A stretch of DNA of 64,000 nt, taken from assembly GCF_030852425.1 (NCBI RefSeq), contig NZ_NSDM01000013.1:62001-126000 (forward strand), in the 5' to 3' direction. The notes below the pieces were generated by a model that worked only from the letters and a program-made list of their open reading frames with translations, made no database searches and was not told the DNA's origin. Below, piece by piece: positions 1 through 11,904 of the stretch. Source of the DNA: Saccharothrix longispora. Its GTDB lineage: Bacteria > Actinomycetota > Actinomycetes > Mycobacteriales > Pseudonocardiaceae. Position 1 is the stretch's first letter; each line of letters begins with the position of its first letter. The translations under genes and the position numbers were made by a program.

Positions 1-694
<694 letters not shown>

Positions 695-766
695 GCGACA
701 AGCGTACGTGCGGGCACCGACAGCGCATCGCCTGGCCACTCCCGGCGCAGGTCAGTGCGTCTGCTA

Positions 767-799
767 GGCGGGGCGGCCCCGGGGGCGGGCCGCCCCGCC
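767..799 (-). terminator. Hairpin terminator after the first Rieske gene
   Basis: A perfect 13-bp inverted repeat (767-779 with 787-799) with a 7-nt loop lies about 18 nt past the stop of the Rieske gene that ends at 817. There is no T-tract, as is common in high-GC actinobacteria. It also isolates uvrC from upstream transcription. Confidence 0.7.
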
Positions 800-816
800 G
801 GGGCGCGGGGCGCGGG

Positions 817-1299
817 TCAGGCGAGGACGACCTGGCCGTCCCGGACGGTGACGGGCACCGCGGTGAGGCCCTTCGTCGCCGGTCCCTTGGTGACCGCGCC
901 GTCGGAGGTGTTGAACCGGCTGCCGTGCGCCGGGCAGGTCAGCACGCCGTTCTCCGGCGGGGCGACGGCGGTGCCCTGGTGGGGGCAGGCGGCGTCGTAG
1001 GCGGTGACCGAGTCGCCGGTGCGGACGATGACGAGCGGCTTGCTGGTCGCCGGGTTGCCGGCGATGGCGCCGCCGCCGTCGGGCACGTCGGCCAGGGCGA
1101 TGATGCTCGCCTGCCCGCCCCCGGCGCCGCCGGTCGGGGTGCCCGCGCCACCCGTGGTGCCGCCGCCGGTGGTGGCGCCGCCGGTCGACGCGGGCTCGCC
1201 GCCGCCGCACGCGGCCAGCCCGCCGGGCACGGCGAGCGCGACCAGTACGCCGCACAGCATCGAGCGACGGGACAGCCCTGCTTGCTCCACGGAACTCAC
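817..1299 (-). CDS. Tat-type Rieske [2Fe-2S] lipoprotein, copy 1
   Basis: 160-residue exported Rieske protein. The N-terminus has a twin-arginine motif (SRRSML, residues 10-15), a hydrophobic stretch and a lipobox LAAC with Cys31 as the predicted lipidation site, then a Gly/Thr linker to about residue 63. The Rieske ligands are CPH (C105, H107) and CPAHGS (C122, H125), so the cluster site is intact. The GTG start was chosen because GGAGGA lies 6 nt upstream; a longer GTG-initiated reading frame has no ribosome site. It is a stand-alone Rieske protein, not the QcrA subunit, so a small extracytoplasmic electron-transfer role is inferred. A paralogue lies immediately upstream. Confidence 0.85.
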   Translation of the reverse strand: MSSVEQAGLSRRSMLCGVLVALAVPGGLAACGGGEPASTGGATTGGGTTGGAGTPTGGAGGGQASIIALADVPDGGGAIAGNPATSKPLVIVRTGDSVTAYDAACPHQGTAVAPPENGVLTCPAHGSRFNTSDGAVTKGPATKGLTAVPVTVRDGQVVLA

Positions 1300-1457
1300 G
1301 ACAGGTCCTCCGCAACGTGGTGGGTGGTGGTGGTCGTTCGGATCACACAGGCAATACGACACCACGTGAAGCGGGGTTCAACATCCCGGGGAGCGCCGGG
1401 TGTTCTTCAGGAAAGCAACACGTTCGGGCAACGGTGGGCGACCCAGGGGGCGGCGCG

Positions 1458-1868
1458 TCAGGCGAGCAGCACGTCGCCACCGGACACGGTGACCGCGACC
1501 TCGGCCAGGCCCTTCGGCGACGGGCCGGACAGCACGGCGCCGGACGACGGGTCGAACGCGCTGCGGTGCGTCGGGCAGGTGATCACGCCCGCCGTCGGCG
1601 GGTTGACCGTGGTGCCCTGGTGCGGGCACGCCGGGTCGAACGCGCGCAACTCCGACTCCGACGGCCTGACCAGCAGCAACCGGCCGTCCGCGCCGACGTC
1701 GACCAGGGCGCCGGAGCCCACGGGCACGTCGGCGAGCGCGGCGACGCGGTCACCCGGCCGGGCGGAGCCGACACCGGGGCGGCGGGTCGGTCCCCCGGTG
1801 CCGCAGGCGGTCAGGGCGAGCAGTCCGCACAGCAGCGTCCGTCGGTCCACACCTCCATCTTCACCCAT
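1458..1868 (-). CDS. Tat-type Rieske [2Fe-2S] lipoprotein, copy 2
   Basis: 136-residue paralogue of the neighbouring Rieske protein with a shorter linker. It has DRRTLL (residues 8-13), a lipobox LTAC with Cys22, and cluster ligands CPH (C81, H83) and CPTHRS (C98, H101). The Gly that normally follows the second His is Arg102, which is unusual and may shift the redox potential. The start is uncertain: the ATG lacks a clear ribosome site, and an in-frame GTG at 1850 directly abuts GGAGGT. The tandem arrangement suggests gene duplication. The electron partner is unknown. Confidence 0.8.
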   Translation of the reverse strand: MGEDGGVDRRTLLCGLLALTACGTGGPTRRPGVGSARPGDRVAALADVPVGSGALVDVGADGRLLLVRPSESELRAFDPACPHQGTTVNPPTAGVITCPTHRSAFDPSSGAVLSGPSPKGLAEVAVTVSGGDVLLA

Positions 1869-1884
1869 CCGGTGGAGTCGGCGA

Positions 1885-1912
1885 CGCCGCGGGTCCGGTG
1901 GGACCCGCGGCG
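1885..1912 (-). terminator. Short hairpin terminator
   Basis: Perfect 12-bp stem (1885-1896 with 1901-1912) with a 4-nt GGTG loop, 14 nt past the stop of the unknown gene ending at 1926 and 17 nt before the second Rieske start. Probably ends the upstream transcript; it could also affect translation of the Rieske gene. Confidence 0.65.
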
Positions 1913-1925
1913 GGTGACGGGACCG

Positions 1926-2417
1926 TCAGCGGTCCTGGGCGACCGCCGCGCGCGCGAGGGCGAGGACCGCGGTGAACGGCGGGAACCAGTGCCGCGAGTG
2001 CGACGGCGGGTTCGCCCACCTCAGCGACCCGTAGCGGGTCATGGTGGGCGGCAGCGCGATGCGCTGCGGCGAGCGGACGAACTGGACCTCGGCGGGCGCC
2101 TTGAGGTGCGTGGGCAGCAGGGCGACCAGTTCGGCGAGGAAGATCCAGTGCTCCCGCGGGCCGGGGATCACGGTGACGGGACCCGCGAGCATGCGGGCCT
2201 TGAGGTCGGCCAGGACCCGGGACCCGATGCGGGCGGGCATGGCCAGTGCGGTGGTGGCGGGCCCCAGCGGCAGGAACACGCCCTGCTCGGTGACGGAGAC
2301 CTTCCAGCCCAGCAGCCGGTAGCCGGCGATGGCCTCACCCAGTGCCTGCTGGTGCGCGCGGTCGCGGGGCCCGAATCGCGGGCCGTTGTCTGCGGTGGTG
2401 GCGGCGGTGACGCTCAT
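1926..2417 (-). CDS. Conserved hypothetical protein, divergent from the HTH-TPR regulator
   Basis: 163 residues, no signal peptide or membrane segment, and no family recognised with confidence. Visible features are a segment with REHWIFLAEL (about residue 95), then IALPPTMTRYGSLRW and a C-terminal FPPFTAVLALARA. This faintly resembles the end of small actinobacterial Prim-Pol-like proteins, but that is not secure. The ATG giving MSVTAATT was chosen because GGGAGG lies 7 nt upstream; the longer open frame lacks one. It is transcribed away from the regulator at 2681 across a 263-bp intergenic region with inverted repeats, so it is a likely target of that regulator. Confidence 0.7.
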   Translation of the reverse strand: MSVTAATTADNGPRFGPRDRAHQQALGEAIAGYRLLGWKVSVTEQGVFLPLGPATTALAMPARIGSRVLADLKARMLAGPVTVIPGPREHWIFLAELVALLPTHLKAPAEVQFVRSPQRIALPPTMTRYGSLRWANPPSHSRHWFPPFTAVLALARAAVAQDR

Positions 2418-2680
2418 CGTGGGTTCCTCCCGGTCGGGTGGAGCGGGTGGTCCGCGGGCCGCGGGGTCTGCCCGGCCCGCACACGCAGGGTCGGCGCGAT
2501 CGGGGCCGGGCGCCACACCCGTGTCGGGTAGGGCGCATGCACCGGATGGATGACGCTCATCCGGCACGCGGTGTGACAGGCGGCCGAATGGGGGGTCTAC
2601 CGCGTCTTATGCACGGGATGCATGGACTCCCGATCACATCTCTATATGCTGGTGACCACGCTCAGTGACGGGAGCGAGCC
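2418..2680. promoter_or_regulatory. Divergent promoter region with two inverted repeats
   Basis: This 263-bp gap holds no gene. It contains GGATGA-CGC-TCATCC (2548-2562), extended by CCGGATG/CATCCGG, and ATGCA-CGGGA-TGCAT (2609-2623). An AT-rich TATATG (2643-2648) is a plausible -10 for the regulator that starts at 2681. The symmetric elements are candidate operators for the HTH protein; which gene they control is inferred. Confidence 0.45.
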
Positions 2681-4234
2681 ATGGACCGGAGAGCTCGGAG
2701 TACCAGTACCAGGCGCGCATGCCCGTCGTGCGGGGCGTGGATCGCCGCCGACAACACCGACCGCCTCTGCCAGCGGTGCCGGCGCACCGCGCGCACGGAG
2801 CTCCACGGACCGCCCGAGGTGCCGGGGGACTTCTGGGACCACGAGGCCATGGCCGCCGCGTTCGCCGACCGGGACATGGGCGCCCTCCTCGCCGCCTACC
2901 GGCACCACCCCCAGCACGTCAGCCGCGTCACCCAGGACCGCATGGCGTCCTGGCTGGGAATCTCCCAAGCACAGCTGTCGCGGTACGAGACCGGTGAGAA
3001 CCCGATCGACCGGATCGACCGCCTGCGGCACTTCGCGCGGGTGCTCGGCGTGCCCGGCGACCGGCTGTGGTTCGACCGCGTCGGAATCCCAAGCCAGGCG
3101 GGCCCCGACCGTGGTGCCCCGCCCGATGTGCTCGCCGCGGCGTGGGACGCGTCGAGCATTGCCAGATCGGTCGAGGAGACGGCGAGGAACGACTTGGCGA
3201 TCAGCAGACGAGCGGCGCTCACCGGAGCTGCCGCGGTGGCAATGGGACCCGCACTGGTCGAGCCGTTGCAGAAGTGGCTCCACCCCCTGCAGCCCCTGTC
3301 CAAGTGGTCGTCCAGCGCGGCGATCAGCGAGGAGGAGCTGGCGGCGCTGCAACGCGTCGCCGACGGGCTGCGCGGGTGGGGCGGGCGGGGCGGGTACGGG
3401 TTGGCGCGCAAGGCGGTGCTCGGCCAGTTGGAGGAACTGGCCGAGCGCTTGTCGCGGGCGCCGGCGGGTCCGACCACGGAGCGGGCCTTCTTCATCGGCG
3501 CGGAGCTGTCCAAGGTCGCGGCGAGCATGTCCTGGGACGCGGGCATGCACGACGCGGCGCAGCGGTACTACGTGCTGGGCGTGCGCATGGCCAAGGCCGG
3601 GCGCAACGACCCGTTCGCCGCGCTGTGCCTGGCGGCGATGGCGAGGCAGATGTTCGACCTGGGCCGCCCGGAGGACGGTCTGGAGCTCGTGCAGCTGGGT
3701 CAGTACGGCACCCGGCGCACGGCTACCCCGACGTTGCAGGCGCTCCTGCTGACCCGCGAGGCGTGGGCCTACGCCCAGATGGGTCAGGTACGGGAGTTCC
3801 ACCGGGCGGTCGGGCAGGCGCAGGACAGCTTCGCCCAGCGGCGGGACGGCTCGGAGCCGTGGTGGCTCCACAGCTTCGACGAGGCGGAGCTGGAGGGCGT
3901 GATCGGCGCCCGGATGCGGGACCTGGCGGGTCACGACCCGAAGCAGGCGCCGCGGGCCGAGCAGCACATCAGGCGGGCGCTGGACCTGCGCGACCCGGCC
4001 CGGGTGCGCAACCGGGCGTTCGACGTCATCGGGTTGGCCCGCACCATGATGGTGGCGGGTGAGCCCGAGGAGGCGTGCGGGCTGATCCAGCAGGTGGTGC
4101 CGACCGCGGCGGGCCTGGCGTCCGGGCGGGTCGTGCGCAAGCTCCAGGACTTCGCGAAGGAGGCGGAGCGACACCGGGACCTGCCGGTCGTGCGCGACGC
4201 GCGCGAGGCGATCCGGGGATTGCGGACGGCCTAG
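2681..4234 (+). CDS. Zinc-ribbon / XRE-type HTH / TPR-like transcriptional regulator
   Basis: 517 residues. The N-terminus has a CxxC-x12-CxxC zinc ribbon (C14, C17, C30, C33). A lambda-repressor-like HTH follows at about residues 85-135 (MASWLGISQAQLSRYETG). Then comes SRRAALTGAAAVAMGP (about 170-185), a segment typical of this actinobacterial regulator class, and a long alpha-helical TPR-like half. The ATG has GGGAG upstream. Large HTH-TPR regulators of this type are common in streptomycetes and relatives, where some (for example NsdA) control differentiation and antibiotic production; whether this one does is unknown. It ends 2 nt before a SLOG-like gene, suggesting sensor and effector made together. 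Confidence 0.85.
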   Translation: MDRRARSTSTRRACPSCGAWIAADNTDRLCQRCRRTARTELHGPPEVPGDFWDHEAMAAAFADRDMGALLAAYRHHPQHVSRVTQDRMASWLGISQAQLSRYETGENPIDRIDRLRHFARVLGVPGDRLWFDRVGIPSQAGPDRGAPPDVLAAAWDASSIARSVEETARNDLAISRRAALTGAAAVAMGPALVEPLQKWLHPLQPLSKWSSSAAISEEELAALQRVADGLRGWGGRGGYGLARKAVLGQLEELAERLSRAPAGPTTERAFFIGAELSKVAASMSWDAGMHDAAQRYYVLGVRMAKAGRNDPFAALCLAAMARQMFDLGRPEDGLELVQLGQYGTRRTATPTLQALLLTREAWAYAQMGQVREFHRAVGQAQDSFAQRRDGSEPWWLHSFDEAELEGVIGARMRDLAGHDPKQAPRAEQHIRRALDLRDPARVRNRAFDVIGLARTMMVAGEPEEACGLIQQVVPTAAGLASGRVVRKLQDFAKEAERHRDLPVVRDAREAIRGLRTA

Positions 4235-4236
4235 TG

Positions 4237-4719
4237 ATGCGGGTGGGGATCACCGGGCACAGCAAACTGGTGCCCGACTGCGTCGACGCGGTGAGCGCGG
4301 CGATCCGCGCGGCGTTGGAGGCCGAGGCGGCGGGCGGGTCATCCCTGGTGGGGGTGACCTGCCTGGCGCCCGGCGCGGACCAGCTGTTCGCGCGCGTCGT
4401 GCTGGACCTGGGCGGGCGGGTGGAGGTCGTGCTGCCCGCGACGGACTACCGGGACCGGCTCAAGCCGGACAAGCGCGCCGCCTACGACGAACTGCTGGCG
4501 CGGGCGCACGTGGTGAGCGTGCTGCCGAACGAGCTGTCGGGGCGGCACGCGTACGTGATGGCCAACGAGCGGATGCTCGCGTCGGTGGAGCTGCTGGTCG
4601 CGGTGTGGGACGGGCAGCCGCCCGACGGCCGGGGCGGCACGGCGGACGTGGTGGAGACGGCGCGCGCGTCGGGGGTGCCGGTGGTGGTCGTGTGGCCGGA
4701 GGGCGCGGCACGCGGCTGA
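4237..4719 (+). CDS. SLOG-superfamily nucleotide-binding protein
   Basis: 160 residues with a Rossmann-like SLOG (SMF/DprA-LOG) pattern: GITGHS at the N-terminus, LAPGADQLFA near residues 45-54, VEVVLPATDYRDR, and the late WDGQPPDGRGGTADVV motif that in SLOG proteins contributes to nucleotide or nucleotide-sugar binding. The ATG at 4237 is 2 nt after the regulator's stop; a GTG at 4234 overlapping that stop is an alternative. SLOG domains bind nucleotide-derived ligands in several signalling and immunity systems. Tight linkage to an HTH-TPR regulator suggests ligand sensing rather than metabolism, but the ligand is not predictable here. Confidence 0.75.
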   Translation: MRVGITGHSKLVPDCVDAVSAAIRAALEAEAAGGSSLVGVTCLAPGADQLFARVVLDLGGRVEVVLPATDYRDRLKPDKRAAYDELLARAHVVSVLPNELSGRHAYVMANERMLASVELLVAVWDGQPPDGRGGTADVVETARASGVPVVVVWPEGAARG

Positions 4720-4762
4720 TCGAGGACGGTCGTCGTCCGCGATGGCCGGCAGACTCGGCGGC

Positions 4763-5725
4763 ATGTTGGAGACCTCGGCCCGGCTGCTGAAGCTGCTCTC
4801 GCTGCTCCAGGTCCGCCGCGACTGGACCGGGCCGGACCTGGCGGCGCGGCTGGGCGTGGACGTGCGGACCGTGCGGCGTGACGTGGACAAGCTGCGCACC
4901 CTCGGCTACCCGGTGAACGCGGCGCCCGGCGTGTCGGGCGGCTACCAGCTGGGCGCGGGCGCCGAGCTGCCGCCGCTGCTGCTGGACGACGACGAGGCGG
5001 TGGCCGTGGCGGTGGGGTTGCGGACCGCCGCGAACGGCACGGTCGCGGGCATCGAGGAGACGTCGGTGCGGGCGCTGGCGAAGCTGGAGCAGGTGCTGCC
5101 GTCTCGGCTGCGGCGGCGGGTGAACGCGCTCGGGCAGCACACGGTCGCGCTCACGCCGACCGTGGCGCGGGTCGACTCCGGCACGCTCACCGCCATCGCC
5201 GGCGCGTGCCGCGACCGCCGGCGGCTGCGGTTCCCCTACGCGGGGCGCGACGGCGGCACGAGGCGGCACGTCGAGCCGCTGGGCCTGGCCCACACCGGTC
5301 GGCGCTGGTACCTGGTGGCGTGGGACGTGGACAAGGGGGACTGGCGCACGTTCCGGGTCGACCGGATCGAGGGCGAGCCGGCGCCGGGCGCCCGGTTCCC
5401 GCCGCGCGAGCCGCCGGCGGAGGACCTGGCGTCGTACGTGTCGCGGCAGCTGTCCGTGGCGCCCTACCAGCACCGGGCGCGGCTGGTGATGCACGCGCCC
5501 TACGACGTGGTGGCGGCGCGGACGTCGATGACGTCGGTGCACCTGGAGCGCATCGACGACGGGCGGACCCGGTTGACGGTCGGCACGCCGTCGCTGGAGG
5601 AGGTGGTCCTGTGGATCGCCATGATCGGCGTCGACTTCGAGGTGGAGGGACCGGAGGAGCTGCGCGAGCACCTGCGCTCGCACGCCGCGCGGCTGCTGCG
5701 CGCGGCCGGCGACCGACCCGGGTGA
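4763..5725 (+). CDS. WYL-domain transcriptional regulator (YafY/DeoR-like HTH)
   Basis: 320 residues. An N-terminal winged HTH (residues about 5-60, with VRTVRRDVDKLR as the recognition helix) is followed by a WYL domain with RRWYLVAWDVDKGDWRTFRVDRI (residues about 175-200, written here only as landmarks WYLV and FRVDRI) and a C-terminal WCX extension. The ATG giving MLETSARLL matches the family start. WYL regulators respond to nucleic acids or nucleotides in several cases, including DNA-damage control in mycobacteria. It follows the SLOG gene by about 43 bp and may be co-transcribed. Confidence 0.9.
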   Translation: MLETSARLLKLLSLLQVRRDWTGPDLAARLGVDVRTVRRDVDKLRTLGYPVNAAPGVSGGYQLGAGAELPPLLLDDDEAVAVAVGLRTAANGTVAGIEETSVRALAKLEQVLPSRLRRRVNALGQHTVALTPTVARVDSGTLTAIAGACRDRRRLRFPYAGRDGGTRRHVEPLGLAHTGRRWYLVAWDVDKGDWRTFRVDRIEGEPAPGARFPPREPPAEDLASYVSRQLSVAPYQHRARLVMHAPYDVVAARTSMTSVHLERIDDGRTRLTVGTPSLEEVVLWIAMIGVDFEVEGPEELREHLRSHAARLLRAAGDRPG

Positions 5726-5767
5726 GGGTCGGCCGCCGGCGTCACGCGGTCCCCGGACCGGTCGCGG

Positions 5768-7105
5768 TCAGGAGCGGGCGCAGGCCAGGCGGTAGGCGGC
5801 GGCGCCGATGAGCTCCAGCGACACCTGGAGGCGCTCGGGGCTCACGTTCTGCGCGATCGTGTCCTCGGGCGTGTGGTAGAGCGGTTCCAGCTCGTGCGGG
5901 CCGCCCTCGCCGCGCCAGCTGAAGTTCGCCGCGGCGATGCCCTTCTCGTGGAACGGCACGTGGTCGCTGCTGCCGCGCGCCACGGGGCCGTGGACGCGGG
6001 AGCCGTAGCCGAGGCGGGTCGCGGCGGCGGCGACCTGCGCGGTGGTGGCGTTGTCGCCGCCGTCCACCGACAGCAGCCAGTAGGCGGTGGCCGGGCCGTG
6101 GCTGGTGGCGACCATGTCGTTCTGGAAAACCCCGGCGATGCGCGCCGCCTCCTCCGCGGGCAGTCCGCCCACGTAGTGGCGCGATCCGAGCAGGCCCTGC
6201 TCCTCCGAGCCCCACAGCGCGAACCGCAGCGCCCGCCGCGTCGGCAGGTGGCGCAGCACGCGGGCCAGTTCGAGCGCGAGCACGGTGCCGCTGCCGTCGT
6301 CGTTCGCGCCCGGCGAGCCCGGCACGGTGTCGTAGTGCGCGGTCACCATGACCACGCCCCGGTCGCGCCCGGGGAACGTCGCGGGCCGGTCGGCGATCAC
6401 GTTGTACGAGGTCAGGCCCGTGTGGTGGGTGGTGGTGACGGTGATCGTGACGGGACCGGCCGCGCGCAGCCGCTCCACGTGCACCTGGGCGACGCCGAGC
6501 ACCGGCACGGCGACGACCTCGGTCAGCGCCGGGGAGAACGCGCCGGTCCTGCCCGCCGGCGGGACGGGGACGCGGCCGACGAGCACGGCCGCCGCGCCCC
6601 GGCGCGCCGCGTCGAGCACCGCGGTCGAGCCGGTGGGCACGTTGACCAGGAGCACGACCGCGCCGGTGAGGTCGTCGGGCAGCGGCGCGGCCGGGTCCAG
6701 CTCCCGCACCGGACCGGTCGCGGTGACGCCGAGCGCGCCGGAGCGGGACGCCGCCGCGTGCCACGTGTCCCCGCCGACGACCAGCGTGGACAGGTACTTG
6801 TCGGGCACGGCGAACGGCTGGAGCGTCACCCGGTAGCGCAGGCCGCGCAGCACGTCCGCGAGGTAGTCGCGGGCCCGGTGCTCCGACTCGGTGCCGCCGA
6901 TGCGCAGGCCCATCCGGTCGCTGAGCACCCGCAGGTGCTCCATCGCCCGGCGGGCCCGCACCCGGCCCACCACGGGCAGGTCGCCCAGCCCCAGGTCGGG
7001 CAGGTCGGAGGCGCCGGGCCGCTGCGCGCGGGCGACCGGGTTCAGGCCGAGCGCGGCCGCGCCCGCCGCCGCGGCGGCACCGGTGAGGAGTGAACGTCTG
7101 CGCAT
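5768..7105 (-). CDS. Tat-exported M28-family metallo-aminopeptidase
   Basis: 445 residues. The N-terminus MRRRSLLTGAAAAAG and a cleavage site near PVARA form a Tat signal. A PA-like insert (about residues 130-240) precedes the M28 peptidase domain. The two-zinc site is complete: His/Asp in AHYDTVPG, Asp in GANDDGSG, the Glu pair in GSEEQG, Asp in FQNDM and His in YHTPEDT. It should release N-terminal amino acids outside the cell. The ATG at 7105 was chosen because the signal peptide begins there; longer frames run into the upstream hairpin. A 15-bp hairpin separates it from the rib operon, so it probably has its own promoter. Confidence 0.9.
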   Translation of the reverse strand: MRRRSLLTGAAAAAGAAALGLNPVARAQRPGASDLPDLGLGDLPVVGRVRARRAMEHLRVLSDRMGLRIGGTESEHRARDYLADVLRGLRYRVTLQPFAVPDKYLSTLVVGGDTWHAAASRSGALGVTATGPVRELDPAAPLPDDLTGAVVLLVNVPTGSTAVLDAARRGAAAVLVGRVPVPPAGRTGAFSPALTEVVAVPVLGVAQVHVERLRAAGPVTITVTTTHHTGLTSYNVIADRPATFPGRDRGVVMVTAHYDTVPGSPGANDDGSGTVLALELARVLRHLPTRRALRFALWGSEEQGLLGSRHYVGGLPAEEAARIAGVFQNDMVATSHGPATAYWLLSVDGGDNATTAQVAAAATRLGYGSRVHGPVARGSSDHVPFHEKGIAAANFSWRGEGGPHELEPLYHTPEDTIAQNVSPERLQVSLELIGAAAYRLACARS

Positions 7106-7162
7106 GTGCGCCCCCTGGTTCGTCGACCACCCGAACGTAGGCAGGGGTCGCGAAGCGGACAA

Positions 7163-7199
7163 GGTGCCGTTGGCGGACACGGAATCCGCCAACGGCACC
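7163..7199 (-). terminator. Perfect 15-bp hairpin after the rib operon
   Basis: Arms 7163-7177 and 7185-7199 pair perfectly around a 7-nt loop. It lies 37 nt past the stop of the PH-domain gene and 58 nt upstream of the M28 peptidase start. The likely role is terminator for the six-gene rib transcript. The arms are long and exact and may belong to a dispersed palindrome family. Confidence 0.7.
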
Positions 7200-7235
7200 A
7201 CGTCGACCAGGGGTTGCGCGGCCGCGGGACGCGGC

Positions 7236-10031
<2,796 letters not shown>

Positions 10032-10041
10032 CGTTCCTCCT

Positions 10042-11064
10042 CTAGCGCGCGGCACCGGACGCGACTGCGGAGACCCGCACGTCCGGTCCGCACATACTGA
10101 CCTGCTCCACGACCAAACCCACGGCGTCGGTGACGGTCGACACCCCGGCGTCCCGCAGCGCGGGCGGTCCGTCCCCGAGGAACTTGGGCGCGAGGTAGGC
10201 GAGCACGCGGTCCACGCGCCCCGCCCCCGCGAACGCGCCCGCCAGCGTGGGGCCGCCCTCCAGCAGCACGTCGACCACGCCGCGTGCCGCCAGTTCGGCG
10301 AGCACGACGTCCGGGTCGTGCGTGCGCAGGTGCACGGTCTCCGCCTCGTCGTCCAGGACACGAGCCCCCGGCGGCAGGTCGCTGGTCCCGACGACGACCC
10401 GCAGCGGTTGGCGCCCCCCATACTGCACGCCGTCCGGGCCGCGCGCGGTGAGTCGCGGGTCGTCGGTGCGGACCGTGCCGGTGCCGACCACGATCGCGTC
10501 GACCCTGGTGCGCAGTTCGTGCACCTCGGCGCGGGACTCGGGGGAGCTGATCCAGCGGCTGGTGCCGTCGGCGGCCGCGACCCGGCCGTCCAGGGTGGCC
10601 GCGTACTTCCAGGTCACGTGCGGGCGGCCGGTGCGGGCGAAGTGCAGCCAGGCGCGCAGCGGACCCCGCGCCACCTCCCGCGCCAGGACGCCGCCGACGA
10701 CCTCGACACCGGCGGCGCGCAGCACGCCCGCCCCGCCCGCGGCCCGCGGGTTGGGGTCGGCCACGGCGTGCACGACGCGGGCCACACCGGCGTCGAGCAG
10801 GGCGTTCGCGCACGGCGGCGTGCGGCCCTGGTGGGCGCACGGCTCCAGCGTCACGACGGCCGTGCCGCCGCGGGCCCGCTCGCCGGCCTGCGCCAGGGCG
10901 ACGACCTCGGCGTGCGCCCGGCCCGGCGGTCGCGTGGCGCCCTCGCCGACGACCGCGCCGCCGGCGTCGAGCAGCACGCACCCGACGGGCGGGTTGGGGC
11001 TGGTCGTGCCGCGGGCCCGCTCGCTCGCCGCGATCGCCCGCGCCATCGCCTCCTCGACGTTCAC
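10042..11064 (-). CDS. ribD: Bifunctional riboflavin deaminase/reductase
   Basis: 340 residues. The N-terminal deaminase has the zinc site HAEVVAL and [11 protein letters not shown]. The C-terminal reductase has [30 protein letters not shown] and a [18 protein letters not shown]-binding loop. The two domains carry out successive steps on the pyrimidine intermediate of riboflavin synthesis. The GTG start ([10 protein letters not shown]) overlaps the rpe stop by 4 nt. Confidence 0.95.
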   Translation of the reverse strand: MNVEEAMARAIAASERARGTTSPNPPVGCVLLDAGGAVVGEGATRPPGRAHAEVVALAQAGERARGGTAVVTLEPCAHQGRTPPCANALLDAGVARVVHAVADPNPRAAGGAGVLRAAGVEVVGGVLAREVARGPLRAWLHFARTGRPHVTWKYAATLDGRVAAADGTSRWISSPESRAEVHELRTRVDAIVVGTGTVRTDDPRLTARGPDGVQYGGRQPLRVVVGTSDLPPGARVLDDEAETVHLRTHDPDVVLAELAARGVVDVLLEGGPTLAGAFAGAGRVDRVLAYLAPKFLGDGPPALRDAGVSTVTDAVGLVVEQVSMCGPDVRVSAVASGAAR

Positions 11065-11726
11065 CGGGCGCGGGCCGCCTGCGCGCGCAGCCGCTCCAGG
11101 GCGGCGCCGGGGTCGGCGGCGTCGTACACGGCCGACCCGGCCACGAAGCAGTCGACGCCCGCCTCGGCGGCCTGCTCGATCGTGTCGGCGTTGATGCCGC
11201 CGTCGATCTCCACGAGCAGCGTCAGGTGGCCGGTGTCGACCAGGCGGCGCGCCTCGCGGACCTTGTCCAGCACCTCGGGCATGAAGCCCTGCCCGCCGAA
11301 ACCGGGCTCGACGGACATCACCAGCAGCGTGTCGTAGTGCTTGAGCACGTCGAGGTGGGGCGCCAGCGGGGTGCCCGGCTTGAGCGACAGGCCGGCCTTC
11401 GCGCCCGCCGCCCGCAGGTCCTTGGCCAGCCGCACCGGGTCGGCGGCGGCCTCCACGTGCACGGTCACGTTGTGGGCGCCCGCCTCGGCGTAGCCGACGG
11501 CCCAGCGGTCCGGGTCCTCGATCATGAGGTGGCAGTCGAGCGGCAGGTCGGTGGCGGCGCGCAGCGACTTCACCACCGGCAGGCCGATGGTCAGGTTCGG
11601 CACGAAGTGCGCGTCCATGACGTCCACGTGCAGCCAGTCGGCGCCCGCCACGGCGGCGGCCTCGTCGGCGAGTCGGGCGAAGTCGGCGGACAGGATGCTC
11701 GGGGCGATCATCGGCTGGTGGACCAC
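11061..11726 (-). CDS. rpe: Ribulose-phosphate 3-epimerase
   Basis: 221 residues, a TIM barrel that interconverts ribulose-5-P and xylulose-5-P. Motifs are [12 protein letters not shown] at the N-terminus, [30 protein letters not shown] and EIDGGIN. The GTG giving [10 protein letters not shown] is preferred; an internal ATG five codons later is an alternative, and the much longer open frame upstream has no family similarity. It is the promoter-proximal gene of the rib operon and links it to ribulose-5-P supply, which is also a riboflavin precursor. Confidence 0.95.
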   Translation of the reverse strand: MVHQPMIAPSILSADFARLADEAAAVAGADWLHVDVMDAHFVPNLTIGLPVVKSLRAATDLPLDCHLMIEDPDRWAVGYAEAGAHNVTVHVEAAADPVRLAKDLRAAGAKAGLSLKPGTPLAPHLDVLKHYDTLLVMSVEPGFGGQGFMPEVLDKVREARRLVDTGHLTLLVEIDGGINADTIEQAAEAGVDCFVAGSAVYDAADPGAALERLRAQAARAR

Positions 11727-11904
11727 GGCTCGTGAGTCTAGGCTTCCCGCCCCCCGCCGCCGCGCCGGGAGGCACGTCCCACCCGCCACCCGATCGTGGA
11801 ATCCGGTGCGTCGACCGGGTGTCGTCCGACTACTCACGCGGGTAGTTCCCCCGGGGTGTGGTGGCCGTTACCTTCGGGCGGGGGCAGGAACTGGGAGCTT
11901 GGGG

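Noticed and set aside
764..1315. Overlapping Arg-rich frame across the first Rieske gene
   Set aside because: Low-complexity frame without a ribosome site; the Rieske frame carries complete cluster ligands and an export signal.
5873..7093. Long plus-strand reading frame opposite the M28 peptidase, and similar long antisense frames across the window
   Set aside because: Such frames arise from GC-rich codon bias; translations are Arg/Ala/Gly/Pro-rich without domains, whereas the opposite strand has clear motifs.
11727..11904. FMN riboswitch before the riboflavin operon
   Set aside because: No RFN-element core sequences are visible upstream of rpe; the gap is short and divergent.
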